Shown piece by piece: positions 1-12,809 of a DNA stretch of 64,000 bases. Every line of letters begins with the position of its first letter. The stretch's first letter is position 1. Origin of the DNA: Strobilurus pachycystidiatus (lineage: Eukaryota > Basidiomycota > Agaricomycetes > Agaricales > Physalacriaceae); assembly GCA_019915135.1 (NCBI GenBank), contig JAHLMK010000034.1:62001-126000 (forward strand), read 5' to 3'. Below the pieces are notes generated by a model. That model was not told the origin of the DNA, made no database searches, and saw nothing but the letters and a program-made list of their open reading frames with translations. A program made the position numbers and the translations under genes.

Positions 1-37
1 GGGTCCTGGGGGTTCAAAGTATCGTTCCTAAACACTG

Positions 38-467
38 TCAACGAGCATTCAGACCTGAACGGTGGACGTACTGCGGCTCGGTGACCGCGACGACAAAATA
101 GCGTCTGCAGGCATGAAGTGATCAACTTGATTACACCCAAGAAAAGGCAAACTTACTGAGGAGTACTGAACTGAATATTGGTGGTCGCCGTTTCGTTGTT
201 CGTCGGTTTCTTGACAGAGAAAATGGGGTCCGCGAACATATTCTGGTCAAGCCTAAACTTTCTGAGAATAACCATTGTCGGAACGGCATCCTCAATCTCC
301 CAAGTGACCGTAACGGGTGTGTTGATGCATTGCGTCGTCGTTGCTGGTACTGTGATTTGCAAAGAGAAAGACAGCGGTAGCCAGACCCTAGCAGTCGTCA
401 ACAAGCGGAATACGACGGTCAACGAGGATGCACACAGGTAATATAAGAAGCAGCGAATGAAATGCAT
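38..467 (-). CDS. Small secreted Kre9/KNH-like N-terminal domain protein
   Basis: Two exons (467-157 and 104-38) join across an intron with a GTAAGT donor and a CTGCAG acceptor, and the frame is kept to a TGA at 38-40, giving about 125 aa. The N-terminus is hydrophobic (about residues 3-35) and looks like a signal peptide, although it is long. The core has the pattern seen in basidiomycete secreted Kre9/KNH or Ser/Thr-rich GPI-anchored wall proteins: 'PATTTQC', then 'VTVTWE', then 'ILRKF', then a 'YFVVAV' strand. This domain is a small beta-sandwich usually linked to the cell wall. There is no Ser/Thr-rich tail or GPI signal, so it is shorter than wall-anchored relatives. The family assignment rests on this pattern only. 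The start codon could be further downstream. Confidence 0.55.
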
Positions 468-2325
468 GGCCAGCCAAGGAATGAACGGAAACTGAGCGGG
501 TGAAGAGAGAGAGAGAGAGAGAGTGGGAAGATATCTCTGAGTCTCTGTGGACGAAGAGTGTGTTCCCCCTCGTTATTCATTTCGATCTGGTGAGAAACCA
601 TCACGGTATCAGTGAGACGTCAAGCAGCAGACAGACAGTTCACATCATACGACGGCCAGGTTGAAATCTGATCCCGCCGATGAAGGAAGTGATATGGCCC
701 GGGTCGTGAGCGTGTCTCGGTTTTTACCTGGCCAAAGCAGCATATGCGGTAGCGCAGAAGAATGTTCAAGGTGATAAGCGCTACATGTCATTCATGTGGT
801 ATCGTGCCGAGGAGCGTACTGTATTCGTGGATTGGGGAATGGCGTACAACGCGGTGATTGCGGGAAACTACAGGACAGCCTCGATGATGGCCTGGCTGAT
901 TGCAGCCACGGAAAAGGAGCCGGGAGCAATGTGCGACGAGGTAACAGCATTGTCGGTATCTGAAGTGTCAGATTAGATTTTGGACACGCTAGCGTAGCCG
1001 CTGCAAGTCGTTACGGATTTTGGCAGGGTCAGAAGCGAAACACATAGGACAAAACCGACGGCGCCCAGGCGTCTGGTAAGCAGGCGGATGTTGCCCCCAG
1101 GGCACCTCATCGAGTGTTATGGTCTGATGTCATATGTCATGAGCCAGATCCCGTCGAGTGAAGCTTTACACACATTACGACCAGAGGTGAGATGGTGGAA
1201 GCCGAGAGAGATGCCGCGAGCTGACTAATCTACCAGCGCATATGGCCTCAGCGCGACCATGGGTGTGCCGCCATTCACTAAGCATGTATGAGGACCAGAT
1301 AAATGACGGGAGGATGCGATACAGAGGCTTCACCCTTTCGTATACACGAAAACTGACAGCTGTCCAACACATCTCACTTGATCGGCAGTTTGGTGAGAAT
1401 TACGATGGAAGTCAAAATGAGTTGCCTCAGGACAGGGAGGTGTATGTGATGGATCCCGACCCCCGGGCATGATCTAAGCCGTATCATTCCAGCTCCAAGT
1501 GATACTTAGCATATGATTGCTATCACGGTCAATGGTCAATGGGAAAATCATAACGGTTAACCTGAATGCATATCTGTTAGTCAAAGTGCAATTCCATTTT
1601 CTTCAAGCAGTGGCCGAAGCAATATCCCACACATCACTTCTGAGGAGACTAGCAACGAAAAAATACAACAAGGGTACGCCAATGAGAGAGCAAAACGTCG
1701 AGTCGACGTCGACTTCCTATTCCGTTCAACTTCACCGATGACCGTCGACTGCTTGTGGGACATGTACATATTTCTCCTCGAGATAGTGAATCACATCTTC
1801 CGAAAGCCTCACTGGAAGCGCATCTATTGTATTGACAGAAGTTTCTGATGATATCACCACAATCCTTTCCCGTGTAAAGGATTATGTACTTCTGATTGGC
1901 CATGGGAGTACGCCTGCACGAGCCGCTATCAGATATATTATTGAGTCACTATACGATGGACTCACTTTCGCTGCGTCGAGGGTGTTGATTCCAGAGTCGC
2001 ATCTAACAGCCCGATGAGACCAGGTCCTTTTCAACACGACGAAGGCTTACGCCGCCTGATCTTCGCGGGTACAGTGCTTTCCTCTGACTTGGAGAGCGGA
2101 GCGGAGCGGTCTTGCTGTGTTAATGAAAGAACAGTCGCGTGACTAAATTGGGACAATCGCGCCAGCTACATGCCATGAAGAGTTGGATCGTTTCACTCAT
2201 TTGGCATCAGGAAGGTGTGGAAGAGGCTTCTGACTGGGGCGCCACAAAACGGTAGACATTGTTTGAGCCTGTAAGCCTGTCAGCGGCTATGATAACGCTT
2301 ACAAGTTACATTCCAATAGAAGTGT
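468..2325. other. No convincing gene
   Basis: There are only short open frames on both strands with no recognisable domain. A GA dinucleotide run lies at about 503-522. A plus frame at 1242-1472 (76 aa) and one at 1832-2017 (61 aa) have plausible composition but no partner exon I could join, so they may be relics of a decayed gene. Confidence 0.4.
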
Positions 2326-3976
2326 CTAGGCGTTGTAAACGTACGAGATATTCTTTGCCTTTTGCATCAGATCCAAGGCCCGCGGATCTCTCACTCTCAA
2401 AATAACATCCAGCCCCTCGTCACACTTCCTCCTTAGTCCGTCGACGCCCCACGTTTTTGACAGCCCAACGGTCGATGGCAGATGCGTACTCCAGTCGGTC
2501 GACCGACGCCTCTCCCATCTCGCGGAAAGCACCTCAACACATGCGTCGTTCACGAAGTTGATCCTGCTCGGTGCCTGAAATGGCTCTCCGAAATCCGCCT
2601 CGTAGTCATGAGAAACTACCATGTCGAGTTCCTCCAAACATGGGAGGAAAGAAGCTTCGCCAACTTTTCGACAAGGAGAGTCATGAATTTTCCGTCCGCA
2701 GCGCCTTATCCAGTAAGACAGGGCTCGAGCGGAGGTGGAGGTAGAGAGGATGGCAAGGACGTTCGCGCTGAGGGTGAAGTCGATTGAGTGGAGTACTTTG
2801 AGAGAACACCTTGATCGCATGAGGTGCTCGTGGATGGCTGGCATCGTGCCCTTATTGGTTTCCGGCACGACAAACTCTTCCAGCTTCGGAAGGGTGAGCG
2901 AGCGACTAAGGCCAGTTCTTTCGTCAGGAGGCGACGGAGGGAGGGATGGGTGAGGGTTGACGTAGATTGGGAGGGGAGGTCATTGCGGGGGAGTTTGATG
3001 TACATCTCGCAAGGTTGAAGCGTAGGAGTGGTGGCACACTTCCACTGCGAAGAAGATCACCAAAGGGTAGGCTAGTCTCTGAGAATGATCGAATGGCACC
3101 CCGGGTGGGGGGGGGGCCTTGTCGACGAAATGATCAATGAGTGTGATGTCAGTCAGTCAGACGAGGAGTTTTCAGACATGGGAACGTAGTGACGATAACA
3201 CTCCCAGTCAAGATCACGGTGAAGTTTCGGGAGTCGGGTGCGCATGGGGGCAAAAAGATGGACAAGAGAAGAGGACTGGTGATATGATCTCGGCGGTGAG
3301 CAACCAATTCGGATGCGCGATGACTGCTCCAAGAGCTGTCGGTCGGCGGAGCGCCTCGCAGTGCTGTCCGTAAAGCCATACTCCTCATCATGGCGGCCAT
3401 GTTTCTGCCAGCCCGTGATAACCCCAACTGCAGCGTGATCTCGAGCGAGGTTACTCAGGTCACAGGAATATCGCGTGTCAGACCGCGCCTGATCTATGTT
3501 ACTGTAGTCAGAGTAGTCGTCCTTGTCAGATTAGTCATCTTCATCGGAGAAGTCGTTATCAATATTGGCGTCATCTGGCGACTCTGGCCACTCCACGCGG
3601 ATGATAGACCAAAGCTCAGGATGCCCGAGTATGATATTCCGCCACGAGCGGTGGATCCGACTGGGCACCCATGGACCGACGGTAGTGAGTAGGGTATCCT
3701 CCGCGGCCATTCGACCGTACCGACGTGCGCCCGGAAGACTTGTGCCAAGACCTCGTCTGATGGCCGTGGATACCTACCATAAGCCGGCGCGACATAACTC
3801 ATAATCATCACATCCGGGATACGTGCAGAGAGCTGATGACTTACCTGTCGTGCGTCGACTTTAGACTGAAGACCGTCGAAAGACAAAGGGCAATCAGGGT
3901 CAACCGAACCCCTCGGACGTAATATGAGCGCGGCATCATGCAACGCCCCACCGTGACTCGCATTATCAACTTTCAA
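2326..3976 (-). pseudogene. Broken F-box/LRR-like gene (minus copy of inverted pair)
   Basis: Read on the minus strand, this stretch matches the plus-strand F-box gene at 4234-5807 piece by piece, but in several frames. At the N-terminal side 'DEVLAQVFR' matches 'DELLAKIFR', and in another frame 'HPELWSIIRVEWP' matches 'HPELWSIIHVVGP'. In the middle 'NMAAMMRSMALR' matches 'MAAVMRSMGLR'. At the C-terminal side 'FINDAFVG'-type and 'LPSTVGLSK' blocks are shared, ending 'DPRALDL...ISYVYNA'. Several frameshifts and an in-frame stop in the acidic stretch after the F-box separate the pieces. The last open piece (2326-2868) is intact to its stop. The intact relative would be an F-box substrate adaptor of an SCF ubiquitin ligase. 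Confidence 0.8.
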
Positions 3977-4233
3977 GAAAGAACATCCTTGTGAGTTGTG
4001 GTGTCATATGTAGCACGACCACACGGTTCAAAGACCCGTCAATGTCTATATCGTTTGATCGCATGGTGATTCTTATTAGTAGTATTACATACTAAGTCCG
4101 ACATAAACAGCCCTGGCAGAAAACTTTTTCTTTCATCCACCACCGCGTTCTGAACGTGCCACTTTGTCTACTTAGAAGCCTCAGCCTGTACGGAGCCTCA
4201 CACACTCTCTTTCCACCTTTATCCACTAACTTC

Positions 4234-5807
4234 ATGGCAGGAGTCATGCCGAGTCGTTTTATTGCTGGTGATCACAGTCATTCGGACGAGCTACTAGCAA
4301 AAATCTTTCGAGAGATCATCGAGTGGCCTGTGAAAGATATCTTCCATACAAGCCACGAGCCGTGGACTCTTAGTCGTGTCTGCCACTCCTGGAGGAAGAT
4401 CACCCTCTCCCATCCTGAACTGTGGTCAATCATTCACGTCGTAGGTCCAGACGATGCTTATTTTGAGGACTCCGATTTCGAGGAGCTGGGGAGTGAGGAG
4501 GATGACTACGACTATACCCCTCCCGCTCGGTCTGGCAGTCGCTCACCCAACGCACTCTACCTCCTAAACCTTGCTTTGCGACGCTCGCAGAACCATCCAC
4601 TCGAGGTTACACTTCATTTTGGGCTATCAGAAGCCGGGGCGGGATGGCTGCGGTGATGAGGAGCATGGGCTTGAGGGACAGTAGTACGAGGCACTACGGC
4701 AGCCTCACAGATGAGCTCATCAAGGCGGTCGTGGCGCATTCAGACCGGTGGCTCACGGCGGAGATCGAGATTAACAAGACCCTCGTTCCTTTTTTCGCGC
4801 CTGTTCAAACACGCCTTTCGAACCTCTCGAAGCTCAGCCTCTCAATCGATGGAGGAGATCATGTCGTTCCATTTCCGTATGCCCAGGACGCCCCGCGTCT
4901 CACCGATGTCACGCTCCATGACTATCCTTTTGAGAAGGTCGCCCTCCCTTGGAAGGCGATTCGCACATTCTCGGGGACGCAGTTATCTTCTGATGATACC
5001 CCTCCTCGCAACGCCAACCTTCGATATCAAAACAATCCCGCGGCGGCGTACATCAAGCTTCTACGCGACAACCCGCATTTTGAATCACTCTCCGTCACTT
5101 ACTCACGTAGCGCGGATCGCCCCTCCCTACCATCGCCAATTCTCACTCACACTTCTCTTCGTCATCTCAAAACGTTCGATGCCGGCTTGATTCGCTCCCT
5201 TACTCTCCCAGACCTCGAGGAGCTTATCATCAGTAAAGTCAACGGCGAGAACATCACCGCCGCCCGTGAGCTCCTCGTGCGATCGAATTGCACTCTCAGA
5301 TTCCTCCACCTCAGCAGCTTTATTCTCGACGAGAACCTCCTTGCTCTCTTTACTAGTTCTACGAATCTGCAGACACTCGAACTCAGACTGAGTGGGTGGG
5401 GTGCAGGGAACGAGAAGACTATGACTGTGCTCGCGGAGAGGCTCAGAGAAATGTCCTTCCTACCGTCCCTAGAGGACTTGGACATCATCATTGACCAGGA
5501 CGACAAAATGGATATCGGACGTCCTTTGAAGATGCCCATTGGGCTCAAGTTCATCAATGACGCATTCGTCGGGATGATTGCAGCGAGGTGGGAGAAACGT
5601 TGGTCGTCGGAGTGTAATCCTCATTTGAAGAGAGTCCGTCTGCTGGTGCGTCTGCCATCGACTGTGGGCTTGTCGAAGTCGCGTGGCGTAGCCAATTTGA
5701 AGCGGATGTGCGATGAGGGGCTGAAAGTATCTGTCAGGGCGAGGGATCCGAGGGCTTTGGATCTAGAACAAGATGCTAAGGATATCTCTTATGTCTACGG
5801 CGTGTGA
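4234..5807 (+). CDS. F-box/leucine-rich-repeat-like protein, split by one frameshift
   Basis: The first frame (ATG chosen at 4234; an in-frame ATG also lies at 4156) carries an F-box-like motif of the common mushroom type: 'ELLAKIFREI', then 'PWTLSRVCHSWRKITL', then 'HPELWSII'. It stops at 4656. The second frame opens at 4644 and runs to 5807 with LRR-like segments ('LRFLHLSSF', 'LEDLDIII') and the C-terminal 'DISYVYGV'. The inverted paralogue reads straight through this point, and alignment places a single missing base (or two extra bases) at about 4643. F-box proteins recruit substrates to SCF ubiquitin ligases through Skp1. No intron can bridge the break, so it is either a real frameshift or a sequencing error. 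Joined, the product is about 520 aa. Confidence 0.75.
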
Positions 5808-6002
5808 TTCATATCCATGTGACTGAGAATCTATAAATACAGATGCGGATTTCTTGTTTTGAAAGACACTATCATCGTCTATCAAGTGTTACCAAATGTG
5901 TGTAAGTACCCTTACTCTTCAAGACTTTCTTGAAAGATCTGAAGCTGTAACACATAACCGTTGAGATGCAATAGATACTCGAGAAAATATGAGTCGGTGA
6001 AC

Positions 6003-7290
6003 TCAGACGGCCGGTGCTCCTTCCCCTCTCTCCTTCTCTTGCGACTCCTTGGCCACATTTGTACCAGACCTCGACGAGGTACTCGCAGTTTCCTCCGCAT
6101 CCAGATCAACATGCCTTGTCTGAAGCGCTGATGTCGAATGGTTCGTACAAAAGCGCAGAACGGATGCTACAGTATGAGACATACTCGGCCTGGACAAGGT
6201 AGAGCTGTGACGCCATGTATAGTCTGGTCGTGCGTGGCCGGCAGCCACCCGAGCTATGATAAGTGTGGGCGCAATACCCTAGTTTCAAGTTCAGAGTCGT
6301 GTTGTATAGAAAGGAGAAAGTGCTTACTGTGACGGCACTAAGCATTGCGCCGGGGAACAGCTCACTCTCATTTAGGTGCGTGTCATAGAATGCGTTTGTT
6401 TCGATGATGATGTAGGCGATGTACATCGCCGAATACAGCGCTGCGGACTCAACAAGAATCTCAATGACACCACGGTAGGTCTTTACCCCAGAGATTCCCG
6501 TGACGCGAAGAATGCGGAAGACAATCAGGGCGGTGCAGAGTACGTTCGTTGCAACTGAAAGGGCGTAGTAGATCATGCGCCAGTCAATTTCGGCGAGGGG
6601 GACGAGTCTCGCGGAGCTTGATGATGCGAAGTTGGTGACTAGCTGTAGAATGCAAGCGACTAGCAGTAAGCAGTTAGCGGGTGATACGAGTACAGTAGTG
6701 GAACGACGAAAACGTACTTGTGCTAGTAATAACACAGAGGACGGGAATGACCGTTACAATCCAAGATCCGCCATATATCACCGAGCAGCGCCAGATCTAG
6801 AGCCAAAGGTGCTACTTTGAGAGAGAAGAGGAAGAAAGCGAGGCGCTTACGATGATAGAGTCGGCCAAAAGAACGTTCGTCGCACGGCATACTCGCGAGA
6901 CAATAATCCACGGATCAGCGTAGTCGATGATGCTGAAGTCAAATGCGGTTTCACGAGTGGCACCATGTACGATGTATGTCGCATCGATCAAGTACCAGAG
7001 TACGCCTGTGTAGATGGTGGCCAATAACCACATAAAGGTCAAGAGGATGGCGTGAACGGTGCGTCCTTTTGTTAAGCCGGTTGTTGTGGTAGATGATGCT
7101 GTTCCTTGTCAGAGGCGAGTAGAATGAAGCGAGCTAGAAGCTTACCAATCGCGTGCATGGCGTATGCATAGATAGACGTGTAGAAGGCATGGCAGAATAT
7201 CCCAAGGATATCGGAGTGAAGGTTTGCGGAGTGGAACGCTATCACATCCGACTCAGTGAGTCCGTATTGTCCAGAGAGAGATGGGGCCAT
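6003..7290 (-). CDS. Seven-TM-like membrane protein, unknown function
   Basis: Five exons (7290-7146, 7098-6851, 6796-6718, 6659-6328, 6278-6003) join in frame with canonical junctions to give about 359 aa. Hydrophobic segments alternate with short loops: 'LGIFCHAFYTSIYAYAM', 'ILLTFMWLLATIYTGVLWYL', 'TVIPVLCVITS', 'YYALSVATNVLCTALIVF', 'ILVESAALYSAMYIAYII' and 'APTLIIARVAAG'. The TM pattern 'LSVATNVLCT...RILR' followed by 'ESAALY' is characteristic of a large lineage-expanded family of orphan membrane proteins in Agaricomycetes. The C-terminal tail is hydrophilic, Ser/Thr- and Glu-rich. There is no catalytic motif. It could be receptor-like, but that is not shown by sequence. Confidence 0.8.
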
Positions 7291-9564
7291 ACTACTGAGA
7301 GAACCGGAGGCCACTCTGGGGTTATAAGGCGCTTGACGCGGGTGTATTAGGGATAGCACTGGAAAGACTGACGAGAGAAATTATGATACCAATACTGGAT
7401 TTGTGCCGGATTTGTACTGAGACATTCCAGGGGCACGTCTGAAGATTGATGTGCAAGGGGGATTATCGGTGCAAACAAAGATAAGGATGTCGGCGATTGG
7501 GTAGAATGTGAGGCGCGGATTTGTGGCATCTTGTGCCTATCAGGAGCTGATGTGGCGTCTACGTTCGCATTCAGCTCCCATCTTTTGCATGTTGATTGTG
7601 CGCACACTGGCTGAAACAATCAATTGATAGAAAAGAGTGGCACATCAGCGCCAAATGAGCTGCAAGAATCCTGTTCCGAATGAAAGTCAGGGCAGAGGCT
7701 TTGTGACCACCAACGGTTGACTCGGAGGCACAGCATACCTTCGTTGTTACCTGTGTGCAGTGGAAGTATGAAAGAAAGCTGAAACCCAAGTCGTTTCGTT
7801 CGGAACTATCGGTCCGATGCTGGCCGCATAATTGCCGGCGGCCAATCAAAGTGCTCCTTCTCTACTTACCTTGTGCTTCTCTTCTCGTGCTCTTGTCTAG
7901 CTCTTCTTCTACGCCACAATTTCCTCGCAGATCCTCCATGTACTTAGAGCTCTCTCACCCTCGCACTTCCTCTGCACATTGGTATCTCGGTCTTTAAAAC
8001 ATGTCCATCTCATGCGTCACAGCCGGGAAACACAACAACGGGAGTCAGACTCCCCGCACGCCCATAGCTGTATAACCGCTAAGATCGATGGGACCCTAGT
8101 CTGAAGTGCATGACTATGCCGAGGTCGCGTTGAATCACCTTTGCTGTCTGGGTGCATTCCATTGTAATGTTTCGAGGCTGTGCTCGGCATTGGTGCAATT
8201 CCATCTTCGTTTCTCTGCTCTCGGGCTCTGCTCAGGCTCTGCTTCAACTGGTGATCTCGGATTTTTGGGGGGGAGTAGTGAGCGCTGCAGTATGTACAGA
8301 GGATGTTCAAAGCTCGGCGATGGCGTCGCTCCGTGTCCACACGTTCCACGCTGCACCCCACATAGCAGGGTCTTCTTCGTGATGCGGGATCGCCCTCTCG
8401 GAGCTGTGGGGTCCCCTGCCTTGATTAAGTCCGTTGTTCGCGTACTACTCCGAGTACCTTCCAATTGACTTCTCCCGCCGCCAGATCATCTCCATTGAAT
8501 CGAGTGGACACGATATACCACACAGTGGTGGGCTACGGCGGCGTATTACTCTTCGACGTAAACACTGGCATGCGCGCCCGTAATGATACAAATCTCCTTC
8601 GGCTTGGAAAGACCGCTTTTTCAGCCTTCCCAATCCAAGCTCCATTGTATTGGGCGCTTCTTGATCTATGAACTCATACAAAGGCAAGTCTCGCGTTAGC
8701 CGCTAAATATGCATCGTAATGATCTGGCCGGGCCCGTAGAATTGTGCGTGAACCCATGCGTGCGAGCGTGGGTGCGGGGTGCGTGGGTGCGTAAGTACAC
8801 GCATGTGTCACACTGTGACACCCGCATGTCGTGCCGTCAGACAATTGTACAGGGACTGTATGTTGGATGTGCGGAGGAGCAAATTGGTACTCCACGCTGC
8901 TAGGCAGAGACTTACAACTAAGTGAGCAGTCTGTGATATGCCAGGTCCAACCAAAACGGTAGGTTGGTGGCCTTGGAAATTCTTTCTCTTGACGACGATC
9001 AAATCATGTACTTCCACCTATTGCCTGTCCCCTAGATAAATTGCAGCGCTCCTTTACAAGACGGTAAATCAAAAAGATCTTTGCCGTATGCTCATAAAGA
9101 TACTCAAAAGCACTGCGTCGTGTAAAGTCAGTCATGACATCTACATATATTGTCTCAACTACCCTCACTGTTCTCTTGAAAGCGACCGTTCTGACCTCAA
9201 TCGCCAAGGCCATCAGTCGTCTCTGAATGACCGTGTCACGCTGCATCAATGGTACCCCCCGCAGATGTTTATGATCAGCAAGCACCAGTCCCCGTACTCA
9301 TGCGCTTGCTCAGTCTCCAGTACATTTCTTCGAGAACTTCGACGCATCTTGGCGCTCCTCAAATGTCCATTTGACCTTCTTGTCCCTCTCTCGTGTGTAG
9401 TGTCCCCTAGATCTACTACTAGTCCTACAATAACGTGTATCTAGAGTACGTGTCCGTAACTCGTGTCTACGAGTCATATCCTTTCGTCGGGTCAGGTATC
9501 GTTACACGTCCTTACTCTGAGTGACACGTCCCGGGCTCGCTAAGCTCCAACATATCTGACCTCA
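7291..9564. other. Intergenic region without a supported gene
   Basis: Open frames at 7347-8687 on both strands are short, overlap each other and show no domain. The region contains a GCGTG-rich repeat tract, listed separately. It ends at the left terminus of the Plavaka element. Confidence 0.4.
8742..8845. repeat. GCGTG-rich minisatellite-like tract
   Basis: Degenerate repeats of GTGCGTG/ATGCGTG/GCGTGGGTGCG fill this tract and end in a small palindromic segment, TGTCACACTGTGACA. The same word family recurs at 15762-15905 and 16331-16398. Confidence 0.6.
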
Positions 9565-9580
9565 CATCAGCAAGTCTCCC
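9565..9580 (+). repeat. Left terminal inverted repeat of Plavaka element
   Basis: CATCAGCAAGTCTCCC here matches, in inverted orientation, CATCAGCAAGTCCTCCC at the right end. The first 12 bases are identical, followed by one base indel. It lies 84 bp from the transposase stop codon. Confidence 0.65.
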
Positions 9581-9663
9581 CATTTGCTTTGCCGCTTTTC
9601 GGTACTTTTTCTGGTGTACAAAGCTCAAAAGCTGACAAGTGACAAAGTACATGTAGACTTGGT

Positions 9664-12600
9664 TCAAATAAATTCATGTGTATGGTGATCTACAAAACGA
9701 TTCACGAAATAAGCACGAAAGGCATCCAGAGCGTAAGTGTAATTAAAGTCCTCGGGTAACGGATGAGTACCGAAAACAGGAAGGAGATGCGCCGCCCGCG
9801 CTATCGAATCCAACGGAATGACTTCCAATGTACGAGCACCGCCAGCATACTCGGGTTTGACAACCCACATCCCAGTGTCCTCGTCAAGGACATCGGGCAT
9901 GAACCAGTGGACCAGCGCACACGAATGAGTGTGATCTCGGTACGCGAAAGTGAAGAACAAGAGGACACGGCCAATGCCCATGCCTGCCATGCCAGGCTGA
10001 TTGGGATCAAGTTCTACAAAGACTGTGTCATATCGCGCGTACTCATTGTACCAGTTGGAGTTCGACCGAATGCGCTCCTGATACATGCCTCCAGCACCAC
10101 ACAGATCACTTGGTGCATAGAACCGAGCCGTGGCGGAATGGTATACGTAAATCTTCCCGGGATAGGACGGACACTGGTCGAGGGGAATGGGATCAGGGAA
10201 CTCCTCGAGGTTGGCGTGATCAATTTTGAATAGATGGCGACGAAAAGCGTCGGGAAAGCGGGGCTGGTTGATAAAGATGGCCAGGTCACTGAGAGACTTG
10301 GGATAATTCTTCTCTGAGAAAGAGTGAGAGCAAATTTTGGGTGGCAAGGTGATACACACCTGCACAGGCTGCGAGGGAAATCGACGTCAATGTCTTCTTC
10401 CCATGGACCGGCCCTATCTCCTCAGTCTCATCGTCTTCCGTCGCACCATTGGCCCCGGGCCTGGGGGTAGGTTTACCGCCATCCATAGTCATGGCCGTAT
10501 ATGATGATGTCGTCCCATCCAACATGCCATTATCGAGCAGTATTGCCCGAAGGGAAGCCAGCCGGTCAAGTCGGCAGATAGTTTGCACCATCTGCATCAG
10601 AGCATGGAATCGACTTGAGCGTCTCCACGGTTCCTTGACAGCCTTGATATGCTTCGATTCAGTGATGGAGGAGCAAAGCCCATTCGGGGAGCCGAAGAGA
10701 ACAATGGATCGATGGTAGTGCTTTAATGCATGTTGCCGCGGTAAGGATATATCGTCGCGAACCCCAAGATCGATAAAGATTTGTCGGTGTCGATGAAAGT
10801 CCTCCAAGGCGCTATCGATAGCGCGAAGGCCATCACGAGTGATGGCGTTCCGACGGACCAGGTAGCAGAAGTCCAGAAATGATGACATGGCCTTGAGCAT
10901 GGCGGAAGGAACATAGCCCGCAATGGCTGCAAGATAAACCTGCATAGAACTGTCAGATGGATCGGTCAAGGAGAGAAAGGATAACACACCTTCATCAACG
11001 CTTTCGAATCATCGCCTGTCCATTGAGTGAAATCTCGACCGTCAGGGAAACGCCGTAATCCAGGAAATGGCGGAACTGCAGATACACTGTGTCTTGTGGT
11101 CAGGCGATACGGCTACGACATATATCATGAGTGACGCACCGCCGGTCGATATCCTGGATGATTGCAAGGGCTTCGGTCTCCCCATGCTCAAGCACCAGAT
11201 ATTCCATGACCCAGGTGACGAGATGGTCCTTGAAGCATCCTTTGATGACTTGGTGGAGAAGGTCTGGAGTGAGGAGCTCGTGGATGTCAGCGCGTGGAAA
11301 GTTGTCCGTGAATGGCTATCAAATTGAGTGTTAGTCTGCGAAAGGCGAAAAGAACTTGTGATAATACTCACCACAACATCGCAGCGAACGCCATAATCAC
11401 TCCAAAGGATGCCAGGATCAAACGCGTTGATCTGGAATTCACGGATGTTCTGTGTTTGCAGCACAGCACTAGGGTCATCGTCAAGATGATCTGGGCGAGC
11501 CGTACATCTGAGGATGCTTCAGCAACAGGAGCTTCTGACCTAGAGTGAAAGATACGTACTTCGGGCACCAATTCTGCACGATTGTACTAAGCCAAACTTG
11601 CTCCGGATAGTCGGCGATGTAGGGTCCAAGCGAGTAAACGGCGCGACGATAATGTCCATCTGGGCATTGAACAACCTCCGGGGTAGTCATACCGCTTCGA
11701 AGAGGCTCGAAAACGGCAGCCAGGCATGCATGATACAGCTGTCGGACAAAAGTTTGGTAGGCTTTCGATTTTCGATGCTTCTTTGATGCTACAGAGAATG
11801 AGCGCATACAGGCAACGTCGAAAAGAACCCTTACTTTTCGGAATGGGCAGAAAGGCAGTCGGAAGGACTCCGAGGCCATGACCGCGACGTGCCGTATTGG
11901 TGATATTTCCCGGTGACTGGTAAACAGGGTGATATTCTTGCTGCCCAGTAGCAATCGAGACGGTGGTTTTGTCGCTTCCAGAGATGACCGGCACTAGCAT
12001 GATACCCTCACTGCCTTCCGATTGATATATCTTATCCTAGCAATATGTCAACGTTGAGACAAATTCGTGCAAAAACAAGTACTCACCGCTTGCTTCCAGG
12101 CCCAGTCTGCTGACATCAGGTTTGACCAGACCCGTTGACCGTTCGGCTGGAACTGTCTATAGGGTGTATAGTTCATGTTGTCGCGGAAGTCAGTGCTCGC
12201 GAGTTGCATGAGGAGAACCTCGCGACTATCTCGAGTAACAAGCTCGTAAGTCTGTGTCATCCACTTCGGAGGTGTCCCTTGTGGTAGTTCTCCGGTGTAT
12301 TTAAAGGAGAGAACCTTCCACGGTGCCGACCCCTGCTGGATGGAGTCAATAGTTGCATACAAGTCGTCTGCGGACTTCCACGGAGTGGAGTGGTTGGACC
12401 CGGCTTTGAGAAGAGCGGCGGCCCACAAGTCGAGCGCTATCTTGATTGCCGGGGCCGAACTCTGTTGCTGAACAAAATGGAAGTGCGCAAAATCGAATTC
12501 AAGCCGATCGTCGAAAGGAGCAAAGCTAGGTGCAGGCGGAGGTGCAGGACCAGCAAATGGAGGAAGATTGTTTCCGTGACTGTCGCATGGACGAGCTAGT

Positions 12601-12809
12601 GTACATCAGCAAAGAAGACTTCCGACGTAGGCAGAGTGGCACTTACCAGTGGCGAAAGGATGTTTTTCATACTTATATTTGAGATCTTCGTCGCTATCGC
12701 TGTCAGGCTCCTGAGTCACATCGCGATGGGTATTCTCATGTCGAGTTCGCCCAGACGGAGTAGTGAAGGACCTGTGGCAGACGCTGCAGACAAAAAAATA
12801 GGAGGACAT
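9664..12809 (-). CDS. Plavaka transposase (913 aa, intact)
   Basis: Nine exons (12809-12647, 12595-12087, 12036-11835, 11788-11560, 11507-11372, 11315-11140, 11086-10990, 10939-10360, 10313-9664) join with every phase matching; the stop is at 9664-9666. The N-terminus has a C2H2 zinc finger ('FVCSVCHRSF...RTRHENTH', residues about 6-28). Family blocks follow in order: 'RPCDSHGNNLPP', 'ALDLWAA', 'GSAPWKV', 'PPKWMTQTYEL', 'VPVISGSDKTTVS', 'GNITNTARRGHG', 'VQNWCPKC', 'FDPGILWSDYGVR', 'DFTQWTGDDSKALM', 'FGSPNGLCSSITESKHIKA' and a C-terminal 'DHHTHEFI'. Acidic positions within these blocks probably form the DDE-type active site, but I cannot assign them individually. The gene faces away from its divergent partner. 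It should cut at the element ends and move it through an RNase H-like mechanism. Confidence 0.93.

Noticed and set aside
785..976. 63-aa plus frame near the left end
   Set aside because: It has no domain, no joinable exons and no support beyond length.
8742..8845. Telomeric repeat
   Set aside because: GCGTG words are irregular and unlike the TTAGGG repeat of most basidiomycetes.
9664..12809. KDZ (Kyakuja-Dileera-Zisupton) transposase
   Set aside because: Block order and motifs such as FGSPNGLCSSITESKHIKA and GNITNTARRGHG fit Plavaka, not KDZ.
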